A stretch of 64,000 bases of DNA from an uncultured Alloprevotella sp. GTDB lineage: Bacteria; Bacteroidota; Bacteroidia; Bacteroidales; Bacteroidaceae. The position numbers and the translations under genes are program-made. The DNA lies in contig CALUNU010000003.1 of NCBI GenBank assembly GCA_944322095.1, positions 62,001 to 126,000 of the forward strand, written 5' to 3'. This document shows, piece after piece, positions 1-7,360 of the stretch; within the stretch, counting starts at the first letter, position 1, and every line of letters starts with the position of its first letter. The notes below the pieces were generated by a model. It saw only the letters and a list, made by a program, of their open reading frames with translations, was not told the origin of the DNA and made no database searches.

Positions 1-1
1 G

Positions 2-565
2 GACGAAACGTTCCGTACGGCTTTGGCCGGCGACTCAAAGGAGTTCAGCGAGAGCTCGTCGAGCTTGATTTTCGCCTTTGCCTTGGCTCTCGTGCTGATA
101 TATCTCATCCTCGCCGCCCAGTTTGAGAGCTTCAAGGACCCGTTTGTCATCATGCTGACGGTTCCTCTCGCCATATGCGGCGCTCTTGTCTTCATGTATT
201 TCACAGATCAGACGATGAACATATTCAGTCAGATTGGCATCATCATGCTCATCGGCCTTGTGGCCAAGAACGGAATTCTGATTGTCGAGTTCGCCAACCA
301 GAAGCAGAAGGCAGGCGAGGATAAGTTCACGGCTATCGAGGACGCCGCCGCCCAGCGTCTGCGTCCCATCCTGATGACGAGCGCCGCCACCATATTGGGC
401 CTGCTCCCGCTCGTATTCGCCACCGGCGAGGGCGCCAACGGCCGTGTTGCCATGGGTATTGCCGTTGTCGGCGGCATGCTGCTCTCGACGTTGCTCACCA
501 TGTACATCGTGCCGGCCATCTATTCTTACGTATCGACGAACCTTTCCAAAAAGAAAAACCGATGA
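2..565 (+). CDS. Efflux RND transporter permease subunit, AcrB/HAE-1 type (C-terminal part)
   Basis: This is the last ~187 residues of a proton-driven inner-membrane RND pump; the reading frame is open back to base 2, so the start lies outside the window. Visible are the family-typical SKEFSESSSSL stretch followed by five hydrophobic helices: the TM8-like LALVLIYLILAAQF, a PFVIMLTVPLAICGAL helix, the IGIIMLIGLVAKNGILIVEFANQ helix, the RPILMTSAATILGLLPL segment and a final helix ending PAIYSY. These match the C-terminal bundle of AcrB/MexB-type (HAE-1) pumps rather than the metal-type pump at the other end of the window. The stop codon overlaps the next ATG by 4 bp (ATGA), so it is translationally coupled to the TolC-family partner. 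Substrate cannot be told from this fragment. Confidence 0.93.
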   Translation, partial: DETFRTALAGDSKEFSESSSSLIFAFALALVLIYLILAAQFESFKDPFVIMLTVPLAICGALVFMYFTDQTMNIFSQIGIIMLIGLVAKNGILIVEFANQKQKAGEDKFTAIEDAAAQRLRPILMTSAATILGLLPLVFATGEGANGRVAMGIAVVGGMLLSTLLTMYIVPAIYSYVSTNLSKKKNR

Positions 566-1878
566 AACGTCTTCTTTTCATAGTGGGACTGCTTGCCGCT
601 GTGGCGGCCGAGCTGCCGGCACAGGTGAAGTCCCTTAAATCTTGTCTGGAAACGGGCTTGCAGAACAACTACTCCCTGCGTATCGTGCGCAACGAGGAGC
701 GCATAGCCGCCAACAACGCAACAAAGGCCAACGCTGGCTATCTGCCCAAGGTGGACCTGACGGCCGGTTACAGCGGGACGCTCGACAGCCGCAACACCCG
801 GACCGCAGGTACGGGTGGCGTGACGCGCGAACGCAACATCATGGACGGTGCGGTCAATGCAGGCGTCACGGCGGAGTGGACCATCTTTGACGGCTACGGC
901 ATACAGACTAACTACCAGCGCTTAGTGGAGTTGAAAAAGCAGGGAGCTACCCAGACGCGCATCGCCATCGAAGACTATCTGGCGGAACTGACGGCTGAAT
1001 ATTTCAATTTCGTCCAGCAAAAACTGCGTCTGAAGAATTTGAGCTACGGCGTGGCCCTTTCCAAGGAGCGTCTGCGCATCGTGCAGGAGCGTTACCTCAT
1101 CGGCAACACGTCGCGCCTCGACTTGCAGCAGGCACAAGTGGACTTCAACGCCGACAGCGCGCAGAGCCTGCAACAGCTCGAACTGCTGGCCACGTCGCGC
1201 ATCCGCCTGAACGAGCTCATGGCCATGCGCGATATGGATCGCCTCCTGCTGGTGCGCGACACGGCGATAGACGTCAGTGCGCAATTGAACTTCGACAGCC
1301 TGTGGAGCGCAACGCTGCGCAACAACGCCTCTCTGCTGAATGCCGCCCACGGCAAGCGCCTGGCCGAGCTTGACCTGAAAACGGTGCTTTCGCGCAACTA
1401 TCCCTACGTCAATCTGAACGCGGGATACGGCTATACGTTCAACCACTACGGCAACGGGGCCACGCAGCGCCGTCACAACTGGGGGGCCGACTTTGGCGTG
1501 ACGGTCGGTTTCAACCTGTTCGACGGAAACCGCAAGCGCGAGCGCCGTAACGCACAGATAGCCATCGAAAATGCCGAGTTGGAGCGCGAAAATCTGGAAA
1601 TCACCCTGCGGGCCAATCTGGCCGACCTTTGGCAGGCCTATCAGAACAACAAGCGCCTGCTGGCCCTCGAACGCGAAAACCTCATCGCAGCCCGCGAAAA
1701 CCATTTCATCGCCCACGAGCGCTACATGCTGGGCGACCTGTCGGGTATAGAGATGCGCGAGGCGCAGAAGAGCCTGCTCGACGCCGAGGAGCGCATCCTC
1801 GTGGCGCAATACAACACGAAGCTCTGCGAGATATCGCTGTTGCAGGTGAGCGGAAACATCATGCACTACCTCGACTGA
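562..1878 (+). CDS. TolC-family outer membrane efflux protein
   Basis: 438 residues, the normal size for a TolC/OprM-type outer membrane channel. An N-terminal signal peptide (MKRLLFIVGLLAAVAAELPAQ) is followed by two repeated long helical segments, each with an N-terminal LKSCLETGLQNNYSLRI-type entry motif and a strand region containing the FDG motif (FDGYGIQ near 105 and FDGNRKRE near 322). The ATG overlaps the stop of the upstream RND pump by 4 bp, so the two form an efflux operon; the adaptor protein would be expected further upstream, outside the window. A strong terminator follows directly. Function as trimeric exit duct is from family knowledge. Confidence 0.93.
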   Translation: MKRLLFIVGLLAAVAAELPAQVKSLKSCLETGLQNNYSLRIVRNEERIAANNATKANAGYLPKVDLTAGYSGTLDSRNTRTAGTGGVTRERNIMDGAVNAGVTAEWTIFDGYGIQTNYQRLVELKKQGATQTRIAIEDYLAELTAEYFNFVQQKLRLKNLSYGVALSKERLRIVQERYLIGNTSRLDLQQAQVDFNADSAQSLQQLELLATSRIRLNELMAMRDMDRLLLVRDTAIDVSAQLNFDSLWSATLRNNASLLNAAHGKRLAELDLKTVLSRNYPYVNLNAGYGYTFNHYGNGATQRRHNWGADFGVTVGFNLFDGNRKRERRNAQIAIENAELERENLEITLRANLADLWQAYQNNKRLLALERENLIAARENHFIAHERYMLGDLSGIEMREAQKSLLDAEERILVAQYNTKLCEISLLQVSGNIMHYLD

Positions 1879-1899
1879 CCCGTCTTGCCCCGCCCCATA

Positions 1900-1942
1900 A
1901 GCCGCCCGTTGCGAGGAATGCTCCCCGCGCGGGCGGCTTTTT
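1900..1942 (+). terminator. Rho-independent terminator after the RND/TolC operon
   Basis: A perfect 9-bp stem (AGCCGCCCG at 1900-1908 pairing with CGGGCGGCT at 1930-1938) encloses a GC-rich loop and runs into a short T tract (1938-1942). It lies 22 bp after the TolC stop. Confidence 0.8.
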
Positions 1943-1995
1943 CGTTTTGTGCGGCCGTAAATGACCTTATGCTGCGCTTTTCGGCCTGCAAAATC

Positions 1996-2026
1996 TTGGG
2001 GCTTCGCCGTTTTATACATAACTTTG
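1996..2026 (+). promoter_or_regulatory. Bacteroidota-type promoter for the DUF4301 gene
   Basis: TTG at 1996-1998, 20-bp spacer, TAACTTTG at 2019-2026: a full match to the TTG-N19-21-TAnnTTTG core used by the Bacteroidota primary sigma factor. It ends 57 bp before the ATG at 2084. Confidence 0.7.
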
Positions 2027-2083
2027 CGAAGAAAGTCAACCGGAAAACGCAGAAACTAACCATACAAGAAAATCTATCACCCT

Positions 2084-3604
2084 ATGATGACGGAAAAAGA
2101 CAAAGCGCTCTTGCAGCAGAAGGGCATCACGGAGGAGCAGTTCCGCGAGCAGTTACAATGTTTCGTCCACGGATTTCCTTATCTTCGGTTGAGCGCCGCC
2201 GCCTCGGTCGAGAAGGGCATCACGGTGCTCTCCGACGCTGAGCAGCAGGCCGCGCTGGCAGCCTGGGACGCCTATACCGCCGGTGGGCATGCCATCGTGA
2301 AGTTTGTGCCCGCCTCGGGCGCTGCCAGCCGCATGTTCAAAAATCTCTACGCCTTCCTGGACGCGACGTACGACGAGCCGACCACCGATTTTGAAAAGAC
2401 CTTCTTTGCCAACCTGCCGGCAGCGGCCTATCATGCCGACCTCGACGCCGCCTGCCAGCGGTTGCATGGTGCGGGCGTCGGCGAGCTCCTGGCAGCCCGC
2501 CGCTTCAAGGACATCGTTTCGGCCCTGCTGGGAAAGGACGGACTCAACTACGGGCACCTACCCAAGGGCCTGCTGAAATTTCATACCTATCCCGATGGGG
2601 CCCGCACGCCGCTCGAAGAGCATCTCGTCGAGGGCGCGCTCTATGCCCGCCGGCACGACGGCACGGTCAGCGTCCACTTCACCGTTTCGCCCGAGCACCG
2701 CGCGCTGTTCGAGCAGCTCGTGGCCCGCGTCGTTCCCGCGTATGAGCAACAGTTTGGCGTGAAGTATGACGTGACGTTCTCCGAGCAGAAACCCAGTACC
2801 GACACGGTGGCGGCCAATCCCGACAACACGCCTTTCCGTCAGGCCGACGGCAGCCTCCTGTTCCGTCCCGGCGGTCATGGCGCGCTCATCGAAAACCTCA
2901 ACGAGCTCCCGGCCGACGTCGTTTTCATCAAAAACATCGACAACGTCGTGCCCGACCGCTTGAAGGACGAGACCGTGCGCTACAAGAAGCTCCTGGCCGG
3001 CGTCCTCGTTTCGTTGCAGGAGCAGGCCTTCGCCTATCTTCGCAAGCTCGACAGCGGTTGCTACACCGTCGAAGAGCTCTTGGAGATGTTGCAGTTCGTA
3101 CAGAAAAAATTCTGCTGCAAAAATCCCGAGACGAAAACGCTGGAAGACACCGAGCTGGCCATTTATTTGCGCCGCAAGCTCAACCGTCCCGTGCGCGTGT
3201 GCGGCATGGTGCGCAACGTGGGCGAGCCCGGCGGCGGCCCCTTCCTGGCCTATAACGCCGACGGCACCATTTCGCCCCAGATTCTCGAAAGCTCGCAAAT
3301 CGACATGGCCGATCCCGAGAAGAAAGCCATGTTTGAGAAAGGCACCCACTTTAATCCCGTCGATTTGGTCTGCGGCCTGCGCAATTACCGCGGCGAGGCT
3401 TTCCACCTGCCCGACTACGTCGACAAGGCCACGGGCTTCATTTCGCACAAGAGCAAGGACGGCCGCGAGCTGAAGGCTTTGGAGCTGCCCGGCCTGTGGA
3501 ACGGAGCGATGAGCGACTGGAACACCGTCTTCGTCGAAGTGCCCCTCGCCACATTCAATCCTGTGAAAACCGTCAACGACCTTTTCCGCGAGCAGCATCG
3601 TTGA
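2084..3604 (+). CDS. DUF4301 family protein
   Basis: 506 residues, matching the length of the DUF4301 family, which is largely confined to Bacteroidota and has no established function. The N-terminal third has the recognisable VPASGAASRMFKNLYAFL segment (a phosphate-binding-like glycine/serine-rich loop followed by RMFK), and further on there are GLLKFHTY, ARTPLEEHL, FRPGGHGALIENL and GEPGGGPF motifs. The last resembles nucleotide or sugar-phosphate binding loops, so a nucleotidyltransferase-like activity is possible, but this is inference. No signal peptide or membrane segment is present, so it should be cytoplasmic. There are two in-frame ATG codons at 2084 and 2087; either could be used. 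Monocistronic by its own promoter, or read on into the chromate transporter pair 100 bp downstream. Confidence 0.88.
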   Translation: MMTEKDKALLQQKGITEEQFREQLQCFVHGFPYLRLSAAASVEKGITVLSDAEQQAALAAWDAYTAGGHAIVKFVPASGAASRMFKNLYAFLDATYDEPTTDFEKTFFANLPAAAYHADLDAACQRLHGAGVGELLAARRFKDIVSALLGKDGLNYGHLPKGLLKFHTYPDGARTPLEEHLVEGALYARRHDGTVSVHFTVSPEHRALFEQLVARVVPAYEQQFGVKYDVTFSEQKPSTDTVAANPDNTPFRQADGSLLFRPGGHGALIENLNELPADVVFIKNIDNVVPDRLKDETVRYKKLLAGVLVSLQEQAFAYLRKLDSGCYTVEELLEMLQFVQKKFCCKNPETKTLEDTELAIYLRRKLNRPVRVCGMVRNVGEPGGGPFLAYNADGTISPQILESSQIDMADPEKKAMFEKGTHFNPVDLVCGLRNYRGEAFHLPDYVDKATGFISHKSKDGRELKALELPGLWNGAMSDWNTVFVEVPLATFNPVKTVNDLFREQHR

Positions 3605-3705
3605 GGCTGCGCGCCGACGGCCGTCTCTGTCGCTGAGCTGCACGGCGGGCTGGTGCTTCATGCAGGCATCGCCCGCCGGCGGTTCGCGGCGCAACACGCA
3701 TATCT

Positions 3706-4260
3706 ATGAGCATCAGTTCCGACACGTTCCTCATTTTTCTTCGTTCCACGCTGGCCTCCGTGGGCAACAGCTATGCCGCCGTGGCCCCCGTGCGCGAGGC
3801 CGTCGTTTTGCGCCGTGGCTGGATGACCGACGACGAGTTTGCCGCCGACCTCTCCCTTGTGCAGGCCATGCCCGGCGTCTTCGCCCTCAATTTCGGCGCC
3901 CACATCGGCCGTCGCGTGGGCGGCTGGCGCGGTTCCGTTGCAGCGCTGATGGGCACGTTGCTGCCCGTTTTTGCCATCTTGCTGGTGGTTTGCTTTTTCT
4001 TTTTCAATCTGCGCGAGCATGCCGCCGTGCGCAGTTTTCTGCAAGGCGTGCGTCCCGCCGTCGTGGCCCTCGTCGTGCTGCCCTGCATCCGTCTGGGGCG
4101 CCGTTCCCGCATCACGCTGAGCAACGTGTGGCTGCCCGTCATGGCCGCCCTGTTCGTTGGCATCATGGGTCTTTCGCCCGTGTGGCTCGTGCTGGCCGTT
4201 GCCTTTTTCGGCTATCTGTACGGGCGCTACGTGCGCCCCACCGACCGTCCGACGCCCTAA
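3706..4260 (+). CDS. Chromate transporter family protein, first half-size subunit
   Basis: 184 residues, the size of short-chain ChrA proteins that work as a pair of half-length membrane proteins (PF02417). Motifs that support the family are REAVVLRRGWMTDDEFAADLSLVQAMPG and the G-R-x-G-G stretch at the first loop, followed by four or five hydrophobic helices. The highly conserved (F/W)GGP motif at the end of the first helix is replaced here by VGNSYAAV, while the partner downstream keeps it, suggesting the two halves have specialised. The next gene starts 12 bp later. The true substrate may be chromate or sulfate, or something else; many members of this family are of unproven function. Confidence 0.85.
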   Translation: MSISSDTFLIFLRSTLASVGNSYAAVAPVREAVVLRRGWMTDDEFAADLSLVQAMPGVFALNFGAHIGRRVGGWRGSVAALMGTLLPVFAILLVVCFFFFNLREHAAVRSFLQGVRPAVVALVVLPCIRLGRRSRITLSNVWLPVMAALFVGIMGLSPVWLVLAVAFFGYLYGRYVRPTDRPTP

Positions 4261-4272
4261 AATAGCCCGCTT

Positions 4273-4848
4273 ATGCTAATCATCTGTTTTTCCCTTCTCC
4301 TCAGTTTCTTGCAGATAGGCCTTTTCGGTTGGGGCGGGCCGTTTGCCCTCCTTTCCTACGTGCAACACGAAGTGGTGGTGGAGCATGGCTGGCTCACCTC
4401 GGCCGAGTTTGCCGACGTCATGGCGCTGAGCCGCGTCCTGCCCGGCGATGTGGCGCTCGACGCGGCGCCGCTCGCCGCCTACCGCGTGCTTGCCGGCGAA
4501 TATGGCACGGGGGCAGCCATCGGCGGCATCGTCGTGGCCTTTACGGCCCTGGCCGTTCCCGCCTTTGCCCTTTCAGCCCTGATGGGCCGTTTCCGCGAGC
4601 GCCTTTGCAGCAGCGACGTGGGCGAGAGCATCCTGTCGCTGCTGCGCCCCATGTCGCCAGGCCTCATAGCCGCGGCAGCCATCCTGCTGATGAACGCAGA
4701 CAACTTCGGCTCGCCCGCCATCAATCCGTGGCAGTTTGGCGTGAGCCTCTTCCTCTTCGTGGCCACGCTCGTCGGCTCGGGCTACTACCGCTTCCACCCC
4801 CTGTTCATGATTGTCTTGTGCGGCCTCGCCGGCCTCTTGCTCTACTGA
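4273..4848 (+). CDS. Chromate transporter family protein, second half-size subunit
   Basis: 191 residues, five to six hydrophobic helices. It carries the canonical GLFGWGGPFALLSYVQHEVV motif followed by WLTSAEFADVMALSRVLPG, both hallmarks of ChrA (PF02417). It begins 12 bp after its sister half-protein, so the two are cotranscribed and probably form a heterodimer with antiparallel topology, as proposed for short-chain ChrA pairs. A strong hairpin terminator starts 32 bp after the stop. Substrate is not shown by the sequence. Confidence 0.87.
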   Translation: MLIICFSLLLSFLQIGLFGWGGPFALLSYVQHEVVVEHGWLTSAEFADVMALSRVLPGDVALDAAPLAAYRVLAGEYGTGAAIGGIVVAFTALAVPAFALSALMGRFRERLCSSDVGESILSLLRPMSPGLIAAAAILLMNADNFGSPAINPWQFGVSLFLFVATLVGSGYYRFHPLFMIVLCGLAGLLLY

Positions 4849-4880
4849 GGCCCCCTCTGCCTGCCCCGTTTTCAACCGTT

Positions 4881-4936
4881 GCGCCGCGCAAAAGCAAAAC
4901 AGCTCGCCCGTTCTTTGCTTTTGCGTGGCGCTTTTA
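4881..4936 (+). terminator. Terminator after the chrA pair, overlapping the next promoter
   Basis: An 18-bp stem (4881-4898 with 4914-4931, one G-T wobble, AT-rich near the loop) is followed by TTTTA. The TTTG inside the right arm (4914-4917) is also the -33 element of the downstream NADH dehydrogenase promoter. Confidence 0.78.
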
Positions 4937-4945
4937 TTAACTTTG
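4914..4945 (+). promoter_or_regulatory. Bacteroidota-type promoter for NADH dehydrogenase
   Basis: TTTG (4914-4917), 20-bp spacer, TAACTTTG (4938-4945). Full consensus match, 53 bp before the ATG at 4999. The -33 box lies in the stem of the preceding terminator. Confidence 0.75.
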
Positions 4946-4998
4946 CTGCGCATAATAAAAAGTAGAATTTTAAGAAAAAGATTTAAGCGCATAGCCAC

Positions 4999-6381
4999 AT
5001 GAGTTTCAACTTACCCAAAAGCGATAAAAAGAGAGTGGTCATCGTCGGAGGCGGTTTCGGAGGCCTTCGCCTGGCCAACAAGCTGCGTAACTCCGATTTC
5101 CAGGTGGTGCTCGTCGACCGCAACAACTATCACCAGTTTCCCCCGCTCATCTATCAGATAGCTTCGGCCGGCATCGAGCCCAGCTCCATCTCCTTTCCCT
5201 TCCGCAAGATTTTCCAGCGCCGCAAAAACTTCTTCTATCGCATGGCCGAGGTGCGCTCCATCTTTCCCAAGCATAAAATCATCCAGACCTCCATCGGCAA
5301 GGTGCACTACGACTATCTCGTGCTCGCAGCCGGCTCCACCACCAACTTCTTCGGGAACCAGCATGTCGAAGAGGAGGCCATGCCCATGAAGAACGTGAGC
5401 GAGGCCATGGGCCTGCGCAACGCCCTGCTCGACAACTTCGAGCGCGCTCTTACCTGTGCGGGCGAGCAAGAGCGCCGCGAACTGCTCAACGTTGTTATCG
5501 TGGGTGGCGGCGCCTCGGGCGTGGAGATTGCGGGCGCCCTTTCCGAAATGAAGAACTTTGTGCTCCCGAAGGACTACCCCGACCTGCCTTCCAACCTGAT
5601 GCACATCTATCTGATCGAGGCGGGCGACCGTTTGCTGGCGTCGATGAGCCGCGAGTCGTCGGCCAAGGTGGAGCGCTATCTGCGCTCCATGGGCGTCGAC
5701 GTGCAGCTGGGAAAGATGGTGACCGACTACAAGGACCACCGCGTCGTGATGAAGGACGGCTCGTCTATCCCCACCCGCACGTTTATATGGGTGAGCGGCG
5801 TGGCTGCCCAGCCCGTCGGCAATCTGCCCGAGACGTTGCTGGGGCGCGGCCGCCGCATCAAGGTCGACGCCTACAACCGCGTGGAGGGGCTCGACGGCGT
5901 GTTCTGCATCGGCGACCAGTGCATCATGACGGCCGACGAAGCCTATCCCGGCGGCCATCCGCAGCTGGCCCAGGTGGCCATCCAGCAAGGCACCCTCCTG
6001 GCCCGCAACCTCGTCCGTCTCGAAACGGGCGAGGAGCTTGTCCCCTTCCGCTATAAGAACCTCGGCACGATGGCCACCGTTGGCCGCAACCGCGCCGTGG
6101 CCGAGTTCAAGGAGGTGAAGTTTGGCGGCTTCTTCGCATGGTTTCTTTGGCTGGCCGTCCATCTGCGCTCCATCCTCGGCGTGCGCAACAAGCTCGTGGT
6201 GCTCTTCAACTGGGTGTGGAATTATTTTTCATACAGCCAGTCGCTCCGCATGATAGTTTATGCCAAGAAAGCCAAGGAGGTGCGCGAGCGCGAAAAGCTC
6301 ATGGCGTCGACCCACTGGGGCCTCGACCTGATGAGCGAAGGCATCGAGACCTCCTCCGCCCCCGAAAAGAAAGAAAGCTGA
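4999..6381 (+). CDS. ndh: NAD(P)/FAD-dependent oxidoreductase, type II NADH:quinone dehydrogenase
   Basis: 460 residues. The N-terminal FAD-binding Rossmann motif GGGFGG is at 17-22; a second Rossmann fold for NADH has VIVGGGASGVEIAGAL near 165-180; a conserved GDQC box (VFCIGDQC) binds the flavin; and HPQLAQVAIQQG is typical of NDH-2. The C-terminal part has a hydrophobic/amphipathic stretch (FFAWFLWLAVHLRSILG, then VLFNWVWNYFSY) that should attach the enzyme to the inner face of the cytoplasmic membrane. It would pass electrons from NADH to quinone without pumping protons. It stands alone between its own promoter and a terminator. The distinction between NADH dehydrogenase and related sulfide:quinone reductases rests on the absence of the extra cysteine pair; I rate NDH-2 as likely. 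Confidence 0.88.
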   Translation: MSFNLPKSDKKRVVIVGGGFGGLRLANKLRNSDFQVVLVDRNNYHQFPPLIYQIASAGIEPSSISFPFRKIFQRRKNFFYRMAEVRSIFPKHKIIQTSIGKVHYDYLVLAAGSTTNFFGNQHVEEEAMPMKNVSEAMGLRNALLDNFERALTCAGEQERRELLNVVIVGGGASGVEIAGALSEMKNFVLPKDYPDLPSNLMHIYLIEAGDRLLASMSRESSAKVERYLRSMGVDVQLGKMVTDYKDHRVVMKDGSSIPTRTFIWVSGVAAQPVGNLPETLLGRGRRIKVDAYNRVEGLDGVFCIGDQCIMTADEAYPGGHPQLAQVAIQQGTLLARNLVRLETGEELVPFRYKNLGTMATVGRNRAVAEFKEVKFGGFFAWFLWLAVHLRSILGVRNKLVVLFNWVWNYFSYSQSLRMIVYAKKAKEVREREKLMASTHWGLDLMSEGIETSSAPEKKES

Positions 6382-6408
6382 CGCCCCCTGCCGTCAACCC
6401 ATAGCCAC

Positions 6409-6441
6409 AAGGCGCTCTCCCACCGCGGAGGGCGCCTTTTT
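6409..6441 (+). terminator. Rho-independent terminator after ndh
   Basis: Stem AGGCGCTCTCC/GGAGGGCGCCT (one G-T wobble) with a 6-base loop and a TTTTT tail at 6437-6441. Confidence 0.8.
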
Positions 6442-6510
6442 CTATCTATTCATGCCCGCTGTTCCCCCCATGCGTGGCATTCTTCTTGAAAAAATCACCC
6501 GAAATGGCGA

Positions 6511-6541
6511 TTGCCCCGTTTCGCTGCGCCACGTACCTTTG
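6511..6541 (+). promoter_or_regulatory. Promoter of the TetR regulator; decides its start codon
   Basis: TTG (6511-6513), 20-bp spacer, TACCTTTG (6534-6541). The expected transcript start lies near 6548, downstream of the first possible ATG of the open frame (6474), so translation must start at the ATG at 6570. Confidence 0.72.
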
Positions 6542-6569
6542 CCGGCAGAAAGAAAAGGTGTCAGCCCGC

Positions 6570-7181
6570 ATGCAATATCTTAAAGAAAATGTGGAGAAAC
6601 GTCTGCTCGACGCCGCCCGCGAGGTTTTCCTCCGCGACGGCTTCGCCCGTTCTTCCGTTCGCGACATTGCCGCGGCGGCCGGCGTGGCTGTGGGCAATCT
6701 TTATCGCTACTATCCCGGCAAGGACGCTCTCTTTTGCGCAGTTCTGCGTCCCGTCACCGATGCTCTCGAAGCGATGCTGCGCGAGCATCATGGTAGTTCG
6801 GCTCTCGACGTGAGCGAGATGTTCACCGAGCGTTATCTCCGTGCGACCGTCGGCGAGTATCTGGCCTTGTTCCAGGCCCGTCGCCCCCTGTTGCAGCTGC
6901 TTCTGCAACGGGCTCAGGGTTCTTCTCTCGAACATTTCCGCCGCCGCTACACCTTGCGTGCCACGTTTCTTGTCAAAGACTGGTTTCGCGACGTGAAAAG
7001 GCACCATCCCGAAGTTAATACAGCCGTTTCCGACTTTTTCATCCGCATGCATTGCGTGTGGATGTTCGCCCTTTTCGAAGAGATGCTTTGCGACGATGCT
7101 GCTGCCGAGTGTTTCCAGCAAGTCATTGGCGAATACGTGCGTTTCGAAATTGTCGGCTGGCGCGACATTATGCAGATATGA
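6570..7181 (+). CDS. TetR/AcrR family transcriptional regulator
   Basis: 203 residues from the ATG at 6570. The first ~50 residues are a typical TetR helix-turn-helix domain (NVEKRLLDAAREVFLRDGF, then SVRDIAAAAGVAVGNLYRYYPGKDALF), followed by an all-helical ligand-binding domain without recognisable specificity motifs. The frame is open back to 6474 but a consensus promoter (6511-6541) lies inside that extension. The gene ends in its own terminator; downstream lie an ABC transporter pair and a methyltransferase. By position it is the likely repressor of that transporter operon, answering to a substrate of the pumps, but this is inference. Confidence 0.9.
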   Translation: MQYLKENVEKRLLDAAREVFLRDGFARSSVRDIAAAAGVAVGNLYRYYPGKDALFCAVLRPVTDALEAMLREHHGSSALDVSEMFTERYLRATVGEYLALFQARRPLLQLLLQRAQGSSLEHFRRRYTLRATFLVKDWFRDVKRHHPEVNTAVSDFFIRMHCVWMFALFEEMLCDDAAAECFQQVIGEYVRFEIVGWRDIMQI

Positions 7182-7235
7182 GGCTACATGTGCATCCCGA
7201 TATCATTTATCCACCCGGCCAGAAAGGCCAAGTTG

Positions 7236-7275
7236 GCGGGGAGGAGACCTGGAAAGGTTTCCTCCCCGCTTTTTT
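7236..7275 (+). terminator. Rho-independent terminator after the TetR gene
   Basis: Perfect 10-bp stem GCGGGGAGGA/TCCTCCCCGC with an additional inner ACCT/AGGT pairing and a T6 tail. It separates the regulator transcript from the ABC operon. Confidence 0.85.
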
Positions 7276-7306
7276 GAACAAAACGGGACTGCGTTCGCTT
7301 TTACCG

Positions 7307-7344
7307 GGACAGAATGTGTCCTGCCGTTCCTGTTATGATGTTTG
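7307..7344 (+). promoter_or_regulatory. Candidate operator and weak -7 box before the ABC operon
   Basis: A small palindrome, GGACA-N5-TGTCC (7307-7321), is followed by GATGTTTG (7337-7344), which differs from TAnnTTTG in one base; no clear -33 box is seen. A TetR dimer site overlapping a weak promoter would fit, but palindromes of this length can arise by chance. Confidence 0.3.
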
Positions 7345-7360
7345 TCTAATCCCAACGAAT

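Noticed and set aside
922..2019. Long minus-strand frame of 365 codons opposite the TolC gene
   Set aside because: Shadow of the TolC coding sequence; skewed His/Gln/Val composition and no family match. The same holds for other long antisense frames opposite DUF4301, ndh, comEC and the S9 peptidase.
7052..7360. In-frame N-terminal extension of the first ABC half-transporter reaching into the TetR gene
   Set aside because: It crosses the strong terminator at 7236-7275, is rich in Cys and Arg without family resemblance, and the ATG at 7361 gives a normal half-transporter.
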